A DNA stretch of 64,000 bases from Trichopria drosophilae (lineage: Eukaryota; Arthropoda; Insecta; Hymenoptera; Diapriidae), in NCBI GenBank assembly GCA_030407085.1, contig CM059585.1:117045501-117109500 (forward strand), given 5' to 3'. Under the pieces are notes generated by a model. The model made no database searches. It was given only the letters and a program-made list of their open reading frames with translations, and had not been told where the DNA came from. Both the position numbers and the translations under genes were made by a program. Of this stretch, positions 59,057-64,000 are shown piece by piece. The first letter of the stretch is position 1; the number at the start of each line of letters is the position of its first letter.

Positions 59057-62000
59057 ACAGAGATAAAAATGCACGATACATTTGCTAACGCGTAAATTAA
59101 GGAATTTTAATGCATGACCAAAATTATTAATAAAGAAATAAACAAGTATATCCTTCTTAAGAAATAAAAGTCGGGCATGAAACTGAATCGACCGCTGACC
59201 ACAATATATTTTTTTATCAAAGGAGATATTCCAGAGTAAAACACTTTAATTTCTTAGAACAAGTTTTTGTCAACATAAAAAACTAAAACAAAATTAATAA
59301 AGTAAAGCAACAAATTTGTTTAAATCATGTCCTAACTTTGTTAGAAAAGTCTTAACAATAAAATTGTTCAACAAAATACATATTGTATGTTAAATTATTT
59401 TTTTTGAAAAATGTTCAAATTTTGCAATGTATTTAGAAGCTTAGTGGCAATTCTTCAGTCATTTATGTCATCTCAATTATTTTACAATAGCAATTCGATG
59501 ATAAGAAATTAATCACGAATCGTTATTTAAATAATGTCAATATATAAATAAAAAATTGAGAATTAAGACGAAAAATGCAAGTATTTGATATTTCTAACCG
59601 ATGAAAAACTGGCTTTCATCTCCATTTTAATCCTTTTTAATTCGTACTTTTGCACTTCAATCCCTTTTGGATTACTGAGAATACATGCATTTATTTAGTC
59701 AAAAATTTTTTTATTACTATCCATAAAAGTCTTTAAAAACATATATTTCCTTATCAATATTCATCATATACGAAGCTCTTTTCTTTTGTCTTCAGGTTTT
59801 ACAACAATTTTACTTACATCCCTCATTTCTTGAACTACTTTAAGCTTATTTTGCACCTGTCCTTTCTTTCTTTGCGGTTTCTTAATTTATATGTATTCCA
59901 AATTAGGCGTTGTAAGAATATATTTTATTAGCTCCTTCTACGTTTGACTCCTCTCGCTTCATTATTTATTCATACATTTTTTACCTGATCAATATTTGTT
60001 CGACACGCTAATGTTGTATATCTCTTAAACTGCTCTTTTTGTAAATTAATATGCTTGTTGTAATTGAATGCTTTGTCTTGAATCGTTACATCTTGACATA
60101 CATATTAATCACGCTTTATTTTATTTTTATGTTTTCTATCAACATAATTTTTTTAATATTGTCTCTATCATTTTTATTCCATTCTAATATTTGTGTTTGT
60201 GTGGCGTCAATCACTATACTGAAAAAAATTGTCCTAAAAAATTATCTATTTATCTATTATTAATTAAACTATGTCAAATTTAAAAACATAGTTCTATTAC
60301 GCTGCATAGTTTTTGTTTTGAATATCAGTGCTCTTTTATCAAAACCACTAAATCATAACATTTACTCTTTTTTCTATTTGTGATCTTATATTCTTACAAA
60401 TTACCCTTTCAAATTTGCTAAAAAAACATTTCTCCTCAACGTTTTAGTTTAAAGTATCAATGCTTCTTTCGAGTTATCTTTGTATTGGAAAGGATAGTGA
60501 TGCAAAAAGTAGTAAAAAACAAAGTTGGTGGTAGACATTGAAAAAAACGTGCAATAAATCAGACGATCTAAAAATAAAAGTTTTCGATTCGAGAACGACT
60601 TCGAGGAGCGAAAAATATTGGCACTGCGTTGTTCGTTCTTTAAATAGACATCCACCTAGGATCGATGCCATTTTTACGACCAAGTTATAAACTTCTTTAA
60701 AAAAATTGATTTTCTTAAGTGCCTTAGATATGGCGCGAAAATACACAAAAATATATCGTTATTCGGTGTCTACATTATTTTTACACGATCGTTGAACCCA
60801 TTTCGTCGATAATAGTGAAAGCGACTATTCTAAATGTGGTTTCTAGTATCCTAAAAAAGATATATGTTTGTGTTAAATCAGAGATAGTTTAAACGCGGGA
60901 TCATTTTTTGAGATACAAGAAAATCTTGAAAAGTTGGGTTTTATTGTAATATTCCAGGTTGAGGACATTCGATATTTGATTTCTTTTCTTTCGAATCTTC
61001 TTAAAAAGGTGAAATTAATATTTCGTCTTATTGGATTGAATTTTATATCCACATTACCACTTTCAATTCCTTTTCTACGCCAATTTTACGCTACGCTAAG
61101 CTAGCAATTTAGATTAACGTACAAAATGGATTACCACGTTTACTGAACAGATGTTTTTTTTAGCGTAGTAGGGGGCAAACAGCGATTTTGCTCTCCAGTT
61201 GTTAAGTACAGAATGAGAATTTGTCAACATCCGGTCATACAATTAAAGAGAAAGCAATCGATGTATTTACATTTTATGACGCCAAATAACCTTGTTCCCT
61301 TTATAGGTAAAATACTATTCTAAATGTAATAATTTAACATTTAGTTCAGATATTTTATTTAATGTTTATTTTAACCAAGAAAAAATATTTGATTATGACA
61401 TCTCTATATCTAAACAGCTATCTAAAATGTTTACTCGATGTAGTGAAATCTACCATAAAATAATTTTCTAATTGGTTAAATGTAAAAATTAAAGATTTCT
61501 GCAGATCTAATAAAAAATCTAATCATTTGAGCTTACTCTAATCTGATCACGAGATATCTCGTTTGATTTCATTCTTTTAGGGAACATTTTATTGTGGACG
61601 AAAAAGAATGCTAAGAGGATAAATCTGTATTATAATAAAAATGTCTTTAATTCTGAGCACATTCCGATGCACACTGAAAAAAAATAATAGTTTTTCGGTT
61701 TACCGAAAGAAGCACTGGTTTATAAATTGGAAGCTCTCTTCCATCGTCATTATTACCAGAAATAATGTCTGATTCGCAGAAATCCCCAAGCTTTCAAAGC
61801 TCGGAGCTCGGTTTTTATAAAATAAATAAAATCATTCGTATGAGTATTTACGTAGATGCTTACGGCGGTAATGGTCCACGTTCGCTCTTTCAGGCATTCA
61901 GCTTCTGATGGGGACTTACGTTATCCGATATTATGGATCGAAGATTTTGCGCAGACACTCGGTGCGTCACTCATTGGCTTCAAGCTGAGAAGTCCAAACG

Positions 62001-63000
62001 CGAAATGTGTCACCTTCACCTTTACTTCACGCTCGAAGAATTTAAGGATCGTTACGTCGGATTATATTTAATGAATTACAATAAGTGCGGAACAAGAGTG
62101 GAATTTTGGAATGGAAACGTTAATTTTCCATGTTCATCTTTCATTATTCTTACGAGTTGATGTTTCTTTAAGAACTGTGTTCCATTTTTAATGTAGTTTT
62201 AACATTTTTGTTTTATTTTTTCCTAAAAATTTAAGAATTCAGATACAATTAAATATATCATTCATAACAAATTGTTTATATGTGGTGAATATATCGTGTT
62301 TAAAAAATAATTTAATGTAGTGTTTAGCGCCATACGCGAATGTGTACTTATATAACTTGACGTCCTTGTCGTTTAAGACAGCTCATGACGAATACTTCTC
62401 CTAAACACGAAATTTCTTCGACGATATCGACCCAGAATGCCAATCCTGCAAAACCTCTGGAACGTAATTTCAATAAATCTCACCTAAGTGGACATCGTCT
62501 CCCGTGGGCCAAAAGGGGCCATCTGTTTTGCACGTCTCGAATTCGATGCGACGTTTATTTTCATCGAGACTCTCGATCTATGAATCATATCGTCTCCTTT
62601 TCAGAACTTTGCACAATGCTCCTTGATTCGCACCAGATTCTGCCAATATCAGCTGAATTTCGCAATGACATAAACCGACTCTGAAACTATAAACAAAATT
62701 CCTGCTAAATCGTGTATATAAATAGATTATTTATTAGGGTGACTGCTGTATTATGTTTAATCTTTATCTTTCTTTTTTGAATATGAATGAAAGAAATACT
62801 GTTGTGACATATACAAAATTTATTGCAAACATTTCCTGAAACCAGTCGACATGGCGAATGAATAAAAATATTGTTGGCAATTATATTCTTAATTGTTCAG
62901 GAATATGAACAATTACATTCAAGTAATTCATTAAACAATTTAATACACTTCGAGTTTTATTTGCAGGCTGCATTTATATACGACATTGATCATTCCTCCT
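59057..63000. other. Mostly AT-rich DNA, no gene recognised
   Basis: No gene is supported. Lone CACTGAAAAAAA-type transposon ends occur near 60,220 and 61,673. Bases 61,850-62,160 and 62,380-62,680 are less AT-rich and hold plus-strand frames of 71-99 codons without domains. These could be searched but show no family motif. Confidence 0.45.
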
Positions 63001-63222
63001 GACAAAAATGTAAACGAAATGATTAAAAAATGATTTGGTTTGCTACAACCAAATTACGGTTTCTACAAATCCATAGTTTTGGTTGCTATTGACTTTACCA
63101 AAGACAATTGACTGTAGGGCCTAAATAAGTTTAGTTAGCAAAGTTACTATAAGTGAACTGTTTTGGTTCTCATAATCATTAGTTTAGTTGAGCAAACCAA
63201 ACCATCTGCAACCATTTCTGTC
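63001..63222. mobile_element. Possible inverted-repeat element, about 222 bases
   Basis: TGATTTGGTTTGCT (63,031-63,044) faces its inverted partner AGCAAACCAAACCA (63,191-63,204). Outside them GACAAAAATG (63,001) faces CATTTCTGTC (to 63,222). The left side has a few extra bases between the two blocks. Internal GTTTTGGTT words also repeat. Target duplication not seen; call is tentative. Confidence 0.45.
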
Positions 63223-63479
63223 GATGTAATATGAGCTAGTCGGTTTGTAATTGACCTATACTATGCAAAAATAATCTACCTTAGAAATGAAATAATGATC
63301 AGTCACTATACACACACTAAACAAAAAGATAGTGAGAGATCATGAAAAAGAGGTGGTGGGATAAATAATTTTATTGCGTAAGTGAATATAACGTAGCCCA
63401 CCTTCACATATCAATTTCAAAAAACGAGAGCGACACAGAATTTCAATGATGAAAACATCGATATGTATATATTAAGAGA

Positions 63480-64000
63480 GAAAGAGTGAAGGAAAGGGAA
63501 AATAAATGTTAGCTATCCATGGAACCCCCTCGTTAGGTTCCCCGGCGCGGTGAACCTTTATTAGCGTTTATGCTCCGCGAATCTATACGTTCGCGTATAT
63601 ACGTAAATTCGCGTTTAAGGCGCGCGTATCTTATGCAAATGAGAGGATTTAATACGACCGACGCATTGACTCGTTTTTAATAAGTCGGATCGGAATCGCC
63701 CGAATTGCCCAGTGGACCAATTAGCCACAATTCATCGTCCGATATCCCTGAATTCAAGAACTTTACACGTGTCCCCGTCAACTTGTGCACATACGCGCCG
63801 AACGCATCCCACATACGAGGTCCCACGGACTCGTGAGGGATCGAGTATCCTCATATATTAACAGGCTCGACTATATTACGGCCGCGTAAAATTAAATGGC
63901 GACGCAAGATAATTAAGTAGTATTAACGGCTGTAATATACCGAATTGGAAAAATCGGGATGCGTTCGTCCAAACGACCATAAATTTCTTGGCAACAACCG
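63480..64000. other. GC-rich, CpG-rich tract with an exact POU octamer
   Basis: From 63,530 to the window edge CpG is frequent (CGCGTATATACG, GGCGCGCGTATC). GGTTCCCCGGCGCGGTGAACC (63,536-63,556) is an imperfect palindrome. ATGCAAAT, the POU-factor octamer, lies at 63,633-63,640. No frame of note occurs. The tract may continue into regulatory or genic DNA beyond the window; this is inference. Confidence 0.35.
63633..63640 (+). promoter_or_regulatory. POU octamer motif
   Basis: Exact ATGCAAAT in a CpG-rich tract. An 8-base match can occur by chance; its interest comes from lying in one of the GC islands, as does the inverse copy at 7,239-7,246. Confidence 0.25.

Overview
This window looks like a gene-free stretch of an animal nuclear genome, most likely an insect and perhaps a hymenopteran (bee, ant or wasp). 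That placement is inference. It rests on a strongly AT-rich background, short CpG-containing GC-richer islands, open frames that rarely exceed 150 codons and always lack a recognisable domain, and the mix of mobile elements (TTAA-flanked, TA-flanked and hAT-like small DNA transposons plus an R1/LOA-like non-LTR tail). No protein-coding gene, intact tRNA, rRNA or CRISPR array could be supported. The window could be intergenic DNA or part of a very large intron. All repeat pairs below were found and aligned by eye, so edges are approximate unless a target duplication fixes them.

Layout. 1-5,500: AT-rich unique DNA with one small inverted-repeat element (780-1,031). 5,500-12,130: mixed-composition DNA with GC-richer islands and the decayed 3' end of a non-LTR retrotransposon (about 7,950-8,346, minus strand). 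12,970-19,350: a cluster of small DNA transposons (piggyBac-like 12,970-13,509; TTAA elements at 16,347 and 17,510; a pogo-like MITE at 17,768; a hAT-like MITE at 19,026 inside an older repeat) and a tRNA-like relic at 15,430. 19,990-26,146: a GC island, an 800-base inverted-repeat element (21,818), a second copy of the repeat that the hAT MITE hit (23,330-23,530, an empty site), and a 418-base-period duplication with a pogo-like MITE in its second copy. 26,150-31,800: AT-rich and nearly featureless. 31,860-34,370: a decayed tandem array of about 150-230-base units, broken by a pogo-like MITE and a 924-base foldback element. 35,453-37,031: two elements back to back (TA-flanked, then TTAA-flanked). 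39,086-39,820: an element with roughly 80-base inverted ends.

40,030-49,880: GC islands alternate with tracts rich in the hexamer GAATTC. One tract holds a clean 438-base tandem repeat (42,551-43,832), and the region also contains a 966-base near-perfect palindrome (46,638-47,603). 49,880-64,000: a 44-base minisatellite (51,377), a second copy of a TTAA-flanked MITE (52,858), a 639-base TA-flanked element (53,728), further inverted-repeat elements (58,872 and 63,001), and a GC-richer end (63,480-64,000) carrying an exact POU octamer.

No genes work together here. The story is one of layered transposon insertion and decay. Two insertions (19,026 and 25,883) can be dated relative to older duplications, because an uninterrupted copy of each target survives in the same window. 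No new gene system was found. The strongest candidates for undescribed biology are the long palindromes, the GAATTC-rich/438-base satellite-like tracts, and the small MITE families.
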